Shown piece by piece: positions 1-6,106 of a DNA stretch of 7,865 bases. The position numbers and the translations under genes are program-made. The first letter of the stretch is position 1. Each line of letters opens with the position of its first letter. Source of the stretch: DASXRU01 sp033856235 (lineage in GTDB: Bacteria; Acidobacteriota; Blastocatellia; Pyrinomonadales; Pyrinomonadaceae). The notes beneath the pieces were generated by a model. The model was not told where the DNA came from and did not search any database. It saw only the letters and a list, made by a program, of their open reading frames with translations. Location: positions 1 through 7,865 of the forward strand of contig JAWVFI010000034.1 of NCBI GenBank assembly GCA_033856235.1, in the 5' to 3' direction.

Positions 1-1246
1 CGTCGATCCTTTGCTGCGCTATCTCCCGGCCAACTTCGCGATGCATCTCCGCAGCCTGCGGGCCCAGCTCCATCATTTCTCCTGCCAAGACCAGCCGCCG
101 CTTCACATGTTCACCCGATTCCGCCACTGCCCGCACCATGCTTAACAAAGAGCGCGGGTTCGAGTTGTAGGAATCATCGACGACTGTAAAGCCGACCGCA
201 AAATCGAGCACCTCGCCGCGCATGTGGGGCGGCGTTGCCGTCTTCAGGGCCGCGGCAATCTCGTCCGGCCCAATCTCGAAAGACGTGGCCACAGCCGCAG
301 CCGCCAGCGCGTTCATGAGATTGTGGCGGCCCGTCATCGAAAGCTCTGCCGCGGCTTCGCCCAGCGGCGTCTGCAAACGAAAGCGGTTTAAGCCAAAGCG
401 CCGCGTGTCAATTTCAGTAGCCGTCACGTCGGCTGCGTGGTCGATGCCGAAAGTGATAACGCGGCCATGGTGCTTTTCGCGCATGGCCATCACTAGTTTG
501 TCGTCGGCGTTCAGCACCGCGGTGCCGCCGGGTTTCAGACCTTCGATCAACTCGGCCTTTGCCGCGGCAATGTTTTCAATGGAGCCCAGGTACTCCAGGT
601 GTACCGGCGCCACCAGCAACTCGACCCCCACGTCCGGCGCTGTAATCTGGCACAGTCGCCGAATCTCGTGGGTCGGCGATGACATACCCATCTCCAACAC
701 CGCCAGGTCATACTGATCGGGCGAGTGGCCGGCGCTGACCATCTGCAATACAGACAACGGCAGGCCCAGACCGTTGTTGTAATTCCGCTCGCTTTTCAAC
801 ACGCGTCGTCCCGTGCTTTTAAGGATATGCGCGGTCAGTTCCTTGGCGGTGGTCTTACCCGCGCTGCCGGTAATACCGACCACGGGACGCGCCCATTGCT
901 CATAGACTTTGCGAGCCAGTGTTTGCAACGCCGCTATCACGTCGTCAACCAACAGCAACCGATCACGGAACACGGCCAGATGCGGGTCGTCCGCAACGCG
1001 CTCCCGGCGGGCCACCGCCGCGACGGCCCCGCGCTCGAAAGCTCCGGCTATAAAGGAATGCGCATCGGCGAAGGTGCCGTTGAAACCCGCGCGTTCGTAG
1101 TCAGGTTGCGAAAGCGCAAAGAACAATTCGCCCTTCGCAGTGGACCGCGAATCGATCGAGAAATCGTTTATTTGTTTTTCAAATAACTCGGCGCTCCAGC
1201 CTTCCGCCGTCGCGCCCATCAGTTCTGCCGCAGTTCTAAGGTTCAC
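1..1246 (-). CDS. murF: UDP-N-acetylmuramoyl-tripeptide--D-alanyl-D-alanine ligase (MurF), 3' end outside window
   Basis: This is the cytoplasmic Mur ligase that uses ATP to add D-Ala-D-Ala to UDP-MurNAc-tripeptide, the last soluble step of peptidoglycan precursor synthesis. The 415 visible residues show an N-terminal domain with the FSIDSRS motif (about 29-35) and the P-loop GITGSAGKTTAKE (124-136). They also show NYNNGLGLPL (155-164), EMG (185-187), H216, the probable carbamylated lysine K230, GRHNLMNAL (306-314), MRG (342-344), DDSYNSNP (357-364) and LVLAGEMMELG (385-395). Family members are about 450-470 residues, so roughly 40-55 C-terminal residues lie beyond the left edge. I chose the GTG at 1246 because it gives a typical MurF beginning (VNLRTAAELMGA) and an in-frame stop lies just upstream at 1274-1276. 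An ATG at 1219 is the alternative; neither has a clear ribosome binding site. The stretch before H216 reads VELLVAP, where most relatives have a Thr-Asn pair. The identification is secure; the start is less so. Confidence 0.95.
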   Translation of the reverse strand, partial: MNLRTAAELMGATAEGWSAELFEKQINDFSIDSRSTAKGELFFALSQPDYERAGFNGTFADAHSFIAGAFERGAVAAVARRERVADDPHLAVFRDRLLLVDDVIAALQTLARKVYEQWARPVVGITGSAGKTTAKELTAHILKSTGRRVLKSERNYNNGLGLPLSVLQMVSAGHSPDQYDLAVLEMGMSSPTHEIRRLCQITAPDVGVELLVAPVHLEYLGSIENIAAAKAELIEGLKPGGTAVLNADDKLVMAMREKHHGRVITFGIDHAADVTATEIDTRRFGLNRFRLQTPLGEAAAELSMTGRHNLMNALAAAAVATSFEIGPDEIAAALKTATPPHMRGEVLDFAVGFTVVDDSYNSNPRSLLSMVRAVAESGEHVKRRLVLAGEMMELGPQAAEMHREVGREIAQQRID

Positions 1247-1260
1247 ACTATTTGAGCCTG

Positions 1261-1400
1261 CGTTGGATTTTTGTCAGGCCGTTCTGCCGCCGAACCTGGG
1301 GTTCCGCTTCGCTCCACCCCAGGCTTTATGCGGTCGCCTGCTTCGCAGGCTAGAGATACTTCGTTGCGATTTGAGCGCAAGCGCCGCAAGCGTTGTCGAC
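1261..1400. repeat. Hairpin-rich intergenic repeat-like element between ftsI and murF
   Basis: This non-coding stretch holds several compact symmetric elements. An 8-bp perfect inverted repeat CCTGGGGT/ACCCCAGG (1295-1302 with 1316-1323) encloses a 13-base loop. A 6-bp perfect inverted repeat GCCTGC/GCAGGC (1336-1341 with 1345-1350) has a TTC loop. Two direct copies of CGCAAGCG (1376-1383 and 1385-1392) follow. Such paired short hairpins in a gene gap look like a dispersed REP-like or MITE-like element, and the CCTGGGGT hairpin resembles repeats I recall from Acidobacteriota genomes. That resemblance is from memory. Only one copy is visible here, so dispersal in the genome is an inference. 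The element would be transcribed if ftsI and murF share an mRNA. Confidence 0.5.
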
Positions 1401-1516
1401 ATGCGTGGACACGAAATCTGACGTTACTTTCAAACCGGGGGATAGCGTTTCGTTGGCGGGGGATCATCTTAACCTTTACGACCTGTAATGTTTAGCGGCG
1501 GCCCACTGCCCGATGA

Positions 1517-1536
1517 AAGCGGACAGTAGCCCGCTT
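1517..1536 (-). terminator. Stem-loop just after ftsI; possible weak terminator or processing site
   Basis: About 10 bases after the ftsI stop codon the transcript can fold AAGCGG against CCGCTT. One G-U and one C-G pair extend this to an 8-bp stem with a 4-base loop (TACT). It is followed by only three T residues on the coding strand, so it is a poor match to an intrinsic terminator. It could instead protect the 3' end of the ftsI mRNA or partly uncouple murF. Confidence 0.3.
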
Positions 1537-1546
1537 CCAACCGATG

Positions 1547-3616
1547 TTAATTTCTGCGTTCAAACTCCACACGCACCACCTGTCCCGAGCCAATTTCCAT
1601 GCCTGGATCCGGTGCTTGCCGCAGGGCGCGCCCATCACCGCGGGCTTCCAGGCGCAAGCCCAGTTGGGCGCACAGGCGGGCTACATCGCGCACACTCTGT
1701 CCACGCAAGTCGGGCATCAAGGCCGCGCGACGGGTCGAGGCGGCATAAACGACTTCGCGCATCTCAGCCTTCGCATCGCGCACAGTCACACGGGGCAGCG
1801 TCGCCTGGCGCTGTTCACTACTCACCTGCTCGGCAACCGCAGCCTGACGCGCTATGGGCGTGGCCGACGTTTGCGCCACCAGTTCCGGAACCGAGTCAAC
1901 CTGGGTGTCCGGCATGATATTGAGATCCGGCAGGATCTGTTCGGCTATTTGGCGGAAGACCGGAGCGGCTACGTCGCCGCCGTGATAAGCGCCGGCGGGC
2001 TCATCAATCACCACGATGATTACGACGGCCGGGTTGCTCACCGGCGCGAACCCGACAAAGGAACCGATGAATTTCGTCTTGGAGTACTTGCCGGTCTGCG
2101 GATCGATTTTCTGCGCCGTGCCGGTTTTGCCGGCCGCCCGGTAACCATTCAACTGTGCTTTCTTGGCCGTGCCCCTGACAGTTACGCCTTCGAGCATGCC
2201 TCGCAGCGCAAACGCGGTTTCGGGCTTAAGGACGACGACTTCTTCCGGCTTAGCCTGAAAGAGCACCGTCCCGTCAGGCGAGCGAATTTCCCGAATCAGA
2301 TGAGGCTTCACTCTAATGCCGTTGTTGGCGAGCGCGGCATACGCCACCGCCATTTGCATCGGCGTCACGGAGACTTCCTGGCCAATCGCAATCGAACCGA
2401 TCGATGAAGGACTCCAACGCTTCAGCGGATGCAGAATACCCACGGTTTCGCCCGGCAAATCCACACCGGTGCGCGCGCCGAAACCAAGGCGGGTGATGTA
2501 GTCGTACATCGCCTCATTGCCCACCAACAAACCCAGCTTGATAGCCGCGACGTTGCTTGATTGTTCGAGCGCGTTGGCAATGGTCAGCAGCCCGAACGGA
2601 TGGTGATCATGAATCACCCGCTTGGCTACAGTGATCTGGCCCATCTGGCAATTGATCTCGTCGTCGGGCTTGACCAGGCCTTTTTCCAGCGCGGCCGAAT
2701 AGGCGACGACCTTGAACGTCGAGCCCGGCTCGTAAGTGGTCTGTAGCGCTGGATTGCGTCGCGCCTCCGGCCCGGTCGCCTGCAAGTCGTTGGGATTGAA
2801 GCTGGGCGCGTTCGCGAGCGCGAGTACCTCGCCGGTGTGCGCATCCAACACGATAGCGCTGGCTGATTTCGCGTGCGTCAGATCGAGCGCCGCCTGCAAC
2901 GCCTGCTCCGTGCGGTATTGAGCTGTTTGGTCAATCGTCAGGACTACGGTCTGGCCCGGATGCGGCTGCACTTCACTACTACCAAAAGAATTGTCGCGCG
3001 CGTCCCTTTGTTCATAGAGCCGGCCCGCCTCGCCGCGGATGCGATCGTTGTAGAACTGCTCAACGCCCCCCAGTCCTTTTTCATCCGTATCCACAAAACC
3101 AAGTACGTGCGCCGCCAAACTATCGTTCGGGTAATAGCGCTTGGGCTCCGCCTGCGACTTCAGCCAATCCAGATTCAGCCCTTTGACCCGCGCCGCATCG
3201 ACCTCACCCAACCGTCGGGCGATCCACACGAACTTCTTGTTGGAGTCCTTCGCCTTCGCGAAACGTTCCCGCAATACGTCCTTGTCGATGTTCAGAGCTT
3301 CCGCCAGACAGTCAGCGGCGCCTTCCAGATCCAATTTGGAGAGATCGCCTTCGATGTAAAAGGATTCGGTATCAATGCTGCGGGCCAACTCGCGCCCAAA
3401 ACGATCCAGCACCTCCCCCCGACGAGGGTTGGTTTTTTCGCCCCGCTGCTGCTGCTGCCGCGCCTTCTCACGCAGTCCTTCGTGTTGGTAAACCTGGAGA
3501 TTAACAAGACGGGCGGCGATCAAAAACATCCACCCGACCAGCAGGAGGGATACGATTAGGGCGCGCCGCTGGTAGCTATCCGGACGAGGCTTTGATGAAG
3601 AGGTGCGCGCAAGCAT
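1547..3616 (-). CDS. ftsI: Septal peptidoglycan transpeptidase (class B penicillin-binding protein, FtsI/PBP3 type) with C-terminal PASTA domain
   Basis: This is a membrane-anchored D,D-transpeptidase that crosslinks septal peptidoglycan as part of the FtsW-FtsI-FtsQLB divisome core. The 689 residues begin with a short basic cytoplasmic tail and one membrane segment at about 18-38, followed by a PBP dimerisation region (about 55-200). The transpeptidase domain carries all three active-site motifs: S299-T-F-K302 (catalytic Ser and Lys), S353-S-N355 and K497-T-G499. After a Gln/Ala-rich linker (about 570-632) comes a single PASTA-like domain (about 633-689, starting MPDLRGQSVRDV). FtsI of E. 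coli is shorter (588 residues) and lacks PASTA; the domain occurs in PBP2x/SpoVD-type and other dcw-linked PBPs. The ATG at 3616 is the first start after an in-frame stop at 3629-3631; only a weak GAG precedes it. Its place after rsmH and ftsL supports FtsI over an elongation PBP2. Confidence 0.95.
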   Translation of the reverse strand: MLARTSSSKPRPDSYQRRALIVSLLLVGWMFLIAARLVNLQVYQHEGLREKARQQQQRGEKTNPRRGEVLDRFGRELARSIDTESFYIEGDLSKLDLEGAADCLAEALNIDKDVLRERFAKAKDSNKKFVWIARRLGEVDAARVKGLNLDWLKSQAEPKRYYPNDSLAAHVLGFVDTDEKGLGGVEQFYNDRIRGEAGRLYEQRDARDNSFGSSEVQPHPGQTVVLTIDQTAQYRTEQALQAALDLTHAKSASAIVLDAHTGEVLALANAPSFNPNDLQATGPEARRNPALQTTYEPGSTFKVVAYSAALEKGLVKPDDEINCQMGQITVAKRVIHDHHPFGLLTIANALEQSSNVAAIKLGLLVGNEAMYDYITRLGFGARTGVDLPGETVGILHPLKRWSPSSIGSIAIGQEVSVTPMQMAVAYAALANNGIRVKPHLIREIRSPDGTVLFQAKPEEVVVLKPETAFALRGMLEGVTVRGTAKKAQLNGYRAAGKTGTAQKIDPQTGKYSKTKFIGSFVGFAPVSNPAVVIIVVIDEPAGAYHGGDVAAPVFRQIAEQILPDLNIMPDTQVDSVPELVAQTSATPIARQAAVAEQVSSEQRQATLPRVTVRDAKAEMREVVYAASTRRAALMPDLRGQSVRDVARLCAQLGLRLEARGDGRALRQAPDPGMEIGSGQVVRVEFERRN

Positions 3617-3653
3617 TTCAATACTCGATCAGAGCTGGTTTGCCGTTTGGAAT

Positions 3654-3672
3654 AGCGTGTCCAGCACACGCT
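3654..3672 (-). other. Perfect 7-bp stem-loop in the ftsL-ftsI gap
   Basis: AGCGTGT (3654-3660) is the exact inverse complement of ACACGCT (3666-3672), with a 5-base loop. The bases after it on the coding strand are not T-rich, so it is not an intrinsic terminator. A 10-bp palindrome, AACGATCGTT, lies nearby at 3687-3696. Both are in the 136-base gap between the ftsL-like gene and ftsI. A role in mRNA processing or differential expression is only a possibility. Confidence 0.35.
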
Positions 3673-3752
3673 CCGACGAAAACATGAACGATCGTTGGTG
3701 CCCATTGCCGCGCGAGGGAAAACAGGGTCGTCGCAAACCGCTCTTTCCGGCG

Positions 3753-4154
3753 TTACTGCGTTTCCGCCGAGCTGTTGGGAACAGGAGGAAGTGCGGGCGG
3801 CGGCACTTCAGGCGATAAGGCCTGCTTCACCCGCCGCGCCGGATCGATCTGAGCAGACCGTACGGCCCTCATCCCCATTCCCAGGGCCGCGCTTTCCAGT
3901 CGCGCAGGCGTCGCCGCAACCTCGCGCTCCAGCAAGAGGCGGCGCCGCTGCTCGAACAGCCTGGCGCGTTCGGCACGCAGTTTTTCACCTTCGTACCCGA
4001 AGCGCAGCGCTGAGAAATGCTGTCGGGCGGCAAAGACAAAACCGCCCGCCAGCACCAGGCCGCAAAGGAGCATCAAGGCCAGCCGTTTCAGAGCGGCGCG
4101 ATCCCGCTCTCGATGAATGACAAAATTGCGCTGCTTTGAGGGAACTCTCTTCAT
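3753..4154 (-). CDS. ftsL: FtsL-like cell division protein (small bitopic membrane protein)
   Basis: FtsL pairs with FtsB through a coiled coil and, with FtsQ, activates the FtsW-FtsI septal synthase. The 133 residues have the expected layout: a basic cytoplasmic N-terminus (residues 1-24), one hydrophobic segment (about 25-43), then a charged heptad-like helix rich in Leu, Glu and Arg (about 54-79) and an LGM motif at 91-93, common at this point in FtsL/DivIC-type proteins. The tail from about 113 is Pro-rich and probably disordered. FtsL sequences diverge strongly, so the call rests on topology, size and position between rsmH and ftsI. The ATG at 4154 follows an in-frame stop at 4161-4163, and a GAGG lies 11 bases upstream (4166-4169), a slightly long ribosome-binding spacing. 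The main alternative is a generic FtsB/DivIC-like protein. Confidence 0.82.
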   Translation of the reverse strand: MKRVPSKQRNFVIHRERDRAALKRLALMLLCGLVLAGGFVFAARQHFSALRFGYEGEKLRAERARLFEQRRRLLLEREVAATPARLESAALGMGMRAVRSAQIDPARRVKQALSPEVPPPALPPVPNSSAETQ

Positions 4155-4222
4155 TTCGGGTCAAGCCTCGGAAGAATGTTTCGGCCGAAGGGCCCAAGGG
4201 TTAAGGCCCGGTAGTTAAACGC

Positions 4223-5188
4223 TTAATGCTGCGGGAGCTTCCGGCAGGCCCGCAGCTTGGCGCTGCGAGCGCGCGGGTTCTCCGCTACTTCAATTTCGTC
4301 GGGAACAACTGGACGGCGCGTCAGGATTTCAACTGCGCGGCGCGCTCCACATGAGCAGCGCGGCAGCCGCGGCGGACATTCGCAACGGCCCGAAAGCCGG
4401 CGCAAAGCCAGCTTGATGATCCGATCTTCTAGCGAATGAAAACTAATCGCTACGAAGCGGCCCTCCGGTTGTAAAAGATCGATGGCGGTTACTGCGAACT
4501 GGTCCAGCCCCTCTAATTCCTGATTTACCGCAATCCGCAGCGCCTGGAAGGTGCGCGTGGCCGGGTGAATGCGATCGCCGGGCCGGCGGCCAATCGCCCT
4601 GATGACCGTTTCTGCCAAGTCCCCTGTGGTCGCAATTGCCTCTCCGCGCTCGCGGGCGGCAACGATAAATTTCGCGATGCGGCGTGACCGTCGCTCTTCG
4701 CCATATTCAAAGATCAGTCGGGCAATTTCTTCTTCGGGAAGACTGGCCAGCAACTCCGCGGCAGTTGCTTCTTCGCTACCGGCATTCATGCGCATGTCGA
4801 GGGGCGCATCATGCTGGAAACTGAACCCTCGCTCCGGCGAATCCAACTGCAGCGACGAAACTCCCAGATCAACCAACACGCCAGCGGCGCTTTGAACTCC
4901 GGCATTTGCCAGCACCCCGGGAAGTTCACGAAAGTTCGCGTGCGCTGCCTGAAAGCGAGATCCGAAATGAGCCAGCCGCTCCACCGCAAATGCAATGGCG
5001 TCACGATCGCGGTCGATGCCGATAACTCGGGCGTTATCAGATGCCTCGAGAATTGCTTCGCTATGGCCTCCCAATCCCAAGGTGCAATCGATGAAGAGGC
5101 CGCCGCGTTCAGCTGCGAGGAATGCAATCGACTCGCGAAGTAACACGGGGCGATGGGGCGCTCCTCTGCCCCCCAAAGGTGCTGCCAT
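4223..5188 (-). CDS. rsmH: 16S rRNA (cytosine(1402)-N(4))-methyltransferase RsmH (MraW)
   Basis: RsmH uses S-adenosylmethionine to methylate N4 of C1402 in the decoding centre of 16S rRNA. Numbered from the ATG at 5188 (321 residues, close to the 313 of E. coli), it has HRPVLL near the start and the SAM-binding loop TLGLGGHS (36-43). It also has GIDRD (57-61), DLGVSSLQLD (107-116), RGFSF (120-124), HPATRTFQALRIAVNQEL (208-225), SFHSLEDR (249-256) and NPRARSAKLR (304-313). A four-Cys cluster (269, 271, 278, 280; CxCPP...CxCG) is seen in many RsmH proteins. The frame is also open to a TTG at 5221, which would add 11 residues, with an in-frame stop at 5225-5227. I prefer the ATG because it gives a family-like N-terminus. 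Neither start has a strong ribosome binding site. It is separated from mraZ by a 192-base repeat-filled gap, while the ftsL-like gene starts 68 bases after its stop. Confidence 0.96.
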   Translation of the reverse strand: MAAPLGGRGAPHRPVLLRESIAFLAAERGGLFIDCTLGLGGHSEAILEASDNARVIGIDRDRDAIAFAVERLAHFGSRFQAAHANFRELPGVLANAGVQSAAGVLVDLGVSSLQLDSPERGFSFQHDAPLDMRMNAGSEEATAAELLASLPEEEIARLIFEYGEERRSRRIAKFIVAARERGEAIATTGDLAETVIRAIGRRPGDRIHPATRTFQALRIAVNQELEGLDQFAVTAIDLLQPEGRFVAISFHSLEDRIIKLALRRLSGRCECPPRLPRCSCGARRAVEILTRRPVVPDEIEVAENPRARSAKLRACRKLPQH

Positions 5189-5243
5189 CACCACCGCCCC
5201 GTGATCTTGTTCAAAGAGCAACCGTCAAAGAATTCGTTAATCG

Positions 5244-5299
5244 CAAATCTCAATTCTCAATTCTCAGGTCTTAGGTCTTAGGTCTTAGGTCTTAGGTCT
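5244..5299. repeat. Heptamer tandem array (8 units of 7 bases) between mraZ and rsmH
   Basis: Read on the plus strand, eight consecutive 7-base units keep strict phase: CAAATCT, two copies of CAATTCT, CAGGTCT, then four copies of TAGGTCT, with one further T at 5300. All units fit YANNTCT. The sequence drifts in steps from one end to the other, suggesting growth by slippage or unequal exchange from the TAGGTCT end. A 7-base period cannot preserve a reading frame, so the array is non-coding. It lies in the leader of rsmH on the presumed mraZ-rsmH transcript, and changes in copy number would alter that leader length. Confidence 0.88.
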
Positions 5300-5300
5300 T

Positions 5301-5380
5301 CCTGCCGACTGCCCCTGCTCCTGCGACTGCCCCCGCTCCTGCGACTGCCCCCGCTCCTGCCTCTGCTCCTGCTCCTGCCC
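5301..5380. repeat. GC-rich hexamer/18-mer tandem repeat directly after the mraZ stop codon
   Basis: The plus strand is built from CCTGCN-like hexamers. Two perfect 18-base copies lie at 5320-5337 and 5338-5355 (unit CCTGCGACTGCCCCCGCT), an imperfect 19-base copy at 5301-5319, and shorter CCTGCT/CCTGCC units at 5356-5379. On the coding strand it is purine-rich with several runs of four to five G. It begins at the base after the mraZ stop and abuts the heptamer array, so the two arrays fill almost the whole gap before rsmH. In the mraZ reading frame it stays open past the stop codon for 31 codons, giving a Gln-rich low-complexity string. Confidence 0.85.
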
Positions 5381-5821
5381 TCAAATCCCTAGTCTTGCAA
5401 TTGCCGCTTCGTCCTCTTCCGTGTAGGGATCCGACAACAGCCGCTGCTGGAACTTCTCCAGCTCCCAAACCTCGAGATAGGTCAGATAACCTAATACCGC
5501 CACGTCGCCCAAAACCCCCGCGCTCTTTCGCAGTAGCGGATGAATCAACACCCTGCCCTGCCCGTCCATGGCTGACTGCTGGCCGTAGTAGTTGGCGCGA
5601 TCCAGAAACTTGCGTCGCGCCGGGTCCATCGAAGGCAACAGCGACAAGCGCTGCTCAATGGATTCCCACTCCGGCAATGGGTAGATCCGGACACACTCAC
5701 CGGTCAGGCTGGTCACATAGAAACTGGCGCCATACTTTTCGTCCACAAAACGGCGGAAAAGAGTCGGCACTTTAAGCCGGCCCTTGGAGTCAATCCGAGC
5801 CGTGTAATTCCCTCGTAGCAT
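5381..5821 (-). CDS. mraZ: Transcriptional regulator MraZ
   Basis: MraZ is a ring-forming DNA-binding protein of the SpoVT/AbrB fold encoded first in dcw clusters; in E. coli it represses its own operon by binding short direct repeats upstream of mraZ. The 146-residue protein is of usual length and shows both half-domains: the first with DSKGRLKVP (11-19), the second with DGQGRVLIH (86-94) and LEVWE (116-120). The ATG at 5821 is the first start after an in-frame stop at 5840-5842 and gives the standard MLRGNYTARID beginning; the ribosome binding site is weak. Three 10-base-spaced TGG motifs and a promoter upstream are consistent with autoregulation. Its stop codon is followed at once by a tandem repeat, so the distance to rsmH (192 bases) is long for a dcw operon. 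Confidence 0.97.
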   Translation of the reverse strand: MLRGNYTARIDSKGRLKVPTLFRRFVDEKYGASFYVTSLTGECVRIYPLPEWESIEQRLSLLPSMDPARRKFLDRANYYGQQSAMDGQGRVLIHPLLRKSAGVLGDVAVLGYLTYLEVWELEKFQQRLLSDPYTEEDEAAIARLGI

Positions 5822-5902
5822 GGACTTCGGCGTTTGAAACTAGTCAAGACGTGACCTTGAAACCGATAAGTTGAGAAATGAGCCGTCAGGGTGTCTTTCG
5901 CT

Positions 5903-5926
5903 CCATTAAAAACCACTTTTGACCAC
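5903..5926 (-). promoter_or_regulatory. Putative MraZ operator: three TGG boxes at 10-base spacing
   Basis: On the minus strand the triplet TGG occurs at 5925-5923, 5915-5913 and 5905-5903, exactly one helical turn apart, within GTGGTC, GTGGTT and ATGGAG. E. coli MraZ binds TGGGN direct repeats with 5-base spacers, which is the same 10-base period. The third G differs here (TGGT, TGGT, TGGA). The boxes lie just downstream of the predicted transcription start and about 82-104 bases before the mraZ start codon, a suitable place for repression. Binding is inferred from spacing, position and the adjacent mraZ gene. Confidence 0.7.
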
Positions 5927-5935
5927 CCTCGACGC

Positions 5936-5964
5936 ATACTACGCCGGGAAATTAAGGGTGTCAA
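5936..5964 (-). promoter_or_regulatory. Sigma70-type promoter of the mraZ/dcw operon
   Basis: The minus strand has an exact TTGACA -35 hexamer (5964-5959), a 17-base spacer and TAGTAT as the -10 (5941-5936, 4 of 6 consensus positions). Transcription would start near 5929, leaving a leader of about 108 bases before mraZ. The three TGG boxes fall immediately after this start. The combination of ideal spacing, a perfect -35 and correct position makes it the best promoter candidate in the window. Confidence 0.72.
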
Positions 5965-6055
5965 CAGAAAAACAATATTGAAACAGGATTTTTCTAGCGG
6001 GGCTTGGAGGGCGGCGAAACGGCGTCAAGGTTAGGCCAGCCGCAACCGCATAATG

Positions 6056-6061
6056 TATAGT
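6056..6061 (+). promoter_or_regulatory. Possible -10 element for the ZIP transporter gene
   Basis: TATAGT matches the -10 consensus at 5 of 6 positions and lies about 45 bases before the start codon at 6107. No good -35 is found 16-19 bases upstream, so the assignment is weak. An AGGAAAG at 6083-6089 is the only purine-rich stretch before the start codon and is too far (17 bases) to be a normal ribosome binding site. Confidence 0.28.
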
Positions 6062-6106
6062 TGCGCGCCGTATCGACGCTCCAGGAAAGACAGAAACTGA
6101 CTGCTA

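Larger units (their letters stand above)
1247..1546. other. 300-base gap between ftsI and murF; no gene seen
   Basis: In most dcw clusters this slot holds murE, but no Mur-ligase motif, remnant or other credible protein is seen here on either strand. Two overlapping 74-codon frames on opposite strands (1243-1467 minus and 1271-1495 plus) cover the same hairpins and carry no domain, so I treat them as chance frames over repeat DNA. The gap holds the hairpin element at 1261-1400 and a stem-loop at 1517-1536. I could not identify a convincing promoter for murF. Confidence 0.7.

Noticed and set aside
222..1186. Plus-strand open frames of 164 and 153 codons at 222-716 and 725-1186
   Set aside because: Both are antisense to murF, whose motifs are continuous on the minus strand through the whole region.
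1243..1495. Two overlapping 74-codon frames on opposite strands (1243-1467 minus, 1271-1495 plus)
   Set aside because: Both are open mainly because they run over the same hairpin-rich DNA. Neither has a domain or a ribosome binding site. Similar peptides I recall from other genomes are probably translated repeats.
1544..2407. Long open frame (287 codons) on the plus strand opposite ftsI, and a similar one at 2873-3559
   Set aside because: They lie wholly antisense to a clear FtsI coding sequence with all catalytic motifs. Their translations are Arg/His/Gln-rich without domains, as expected for reverse frames in GC-rich DNA.
4180..4195. Palindromes TTCGGCCGAA and GGGCCC between rsmH and the ftsL-like gene
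   Set aside because: They are short GC-rich symmetric sequences without a T-run or other context, and are expected by chance at this base composition.
5189..5221. TTG start at 5221 for rsmH, adding 11 residues
   Set aside because: No ribosome binding site precedes it and the added residues are not family-like. The ATG at 5188 gives a typical N-terminus, though the TTG cannot be excluded.
5244..5380. Possible CRISPR array
   Set aside because: The units are 6, 7 and 18 bases in direct head-to-tail contact with no spacers and no cas genes, so this is simple tandem repeat DNA.
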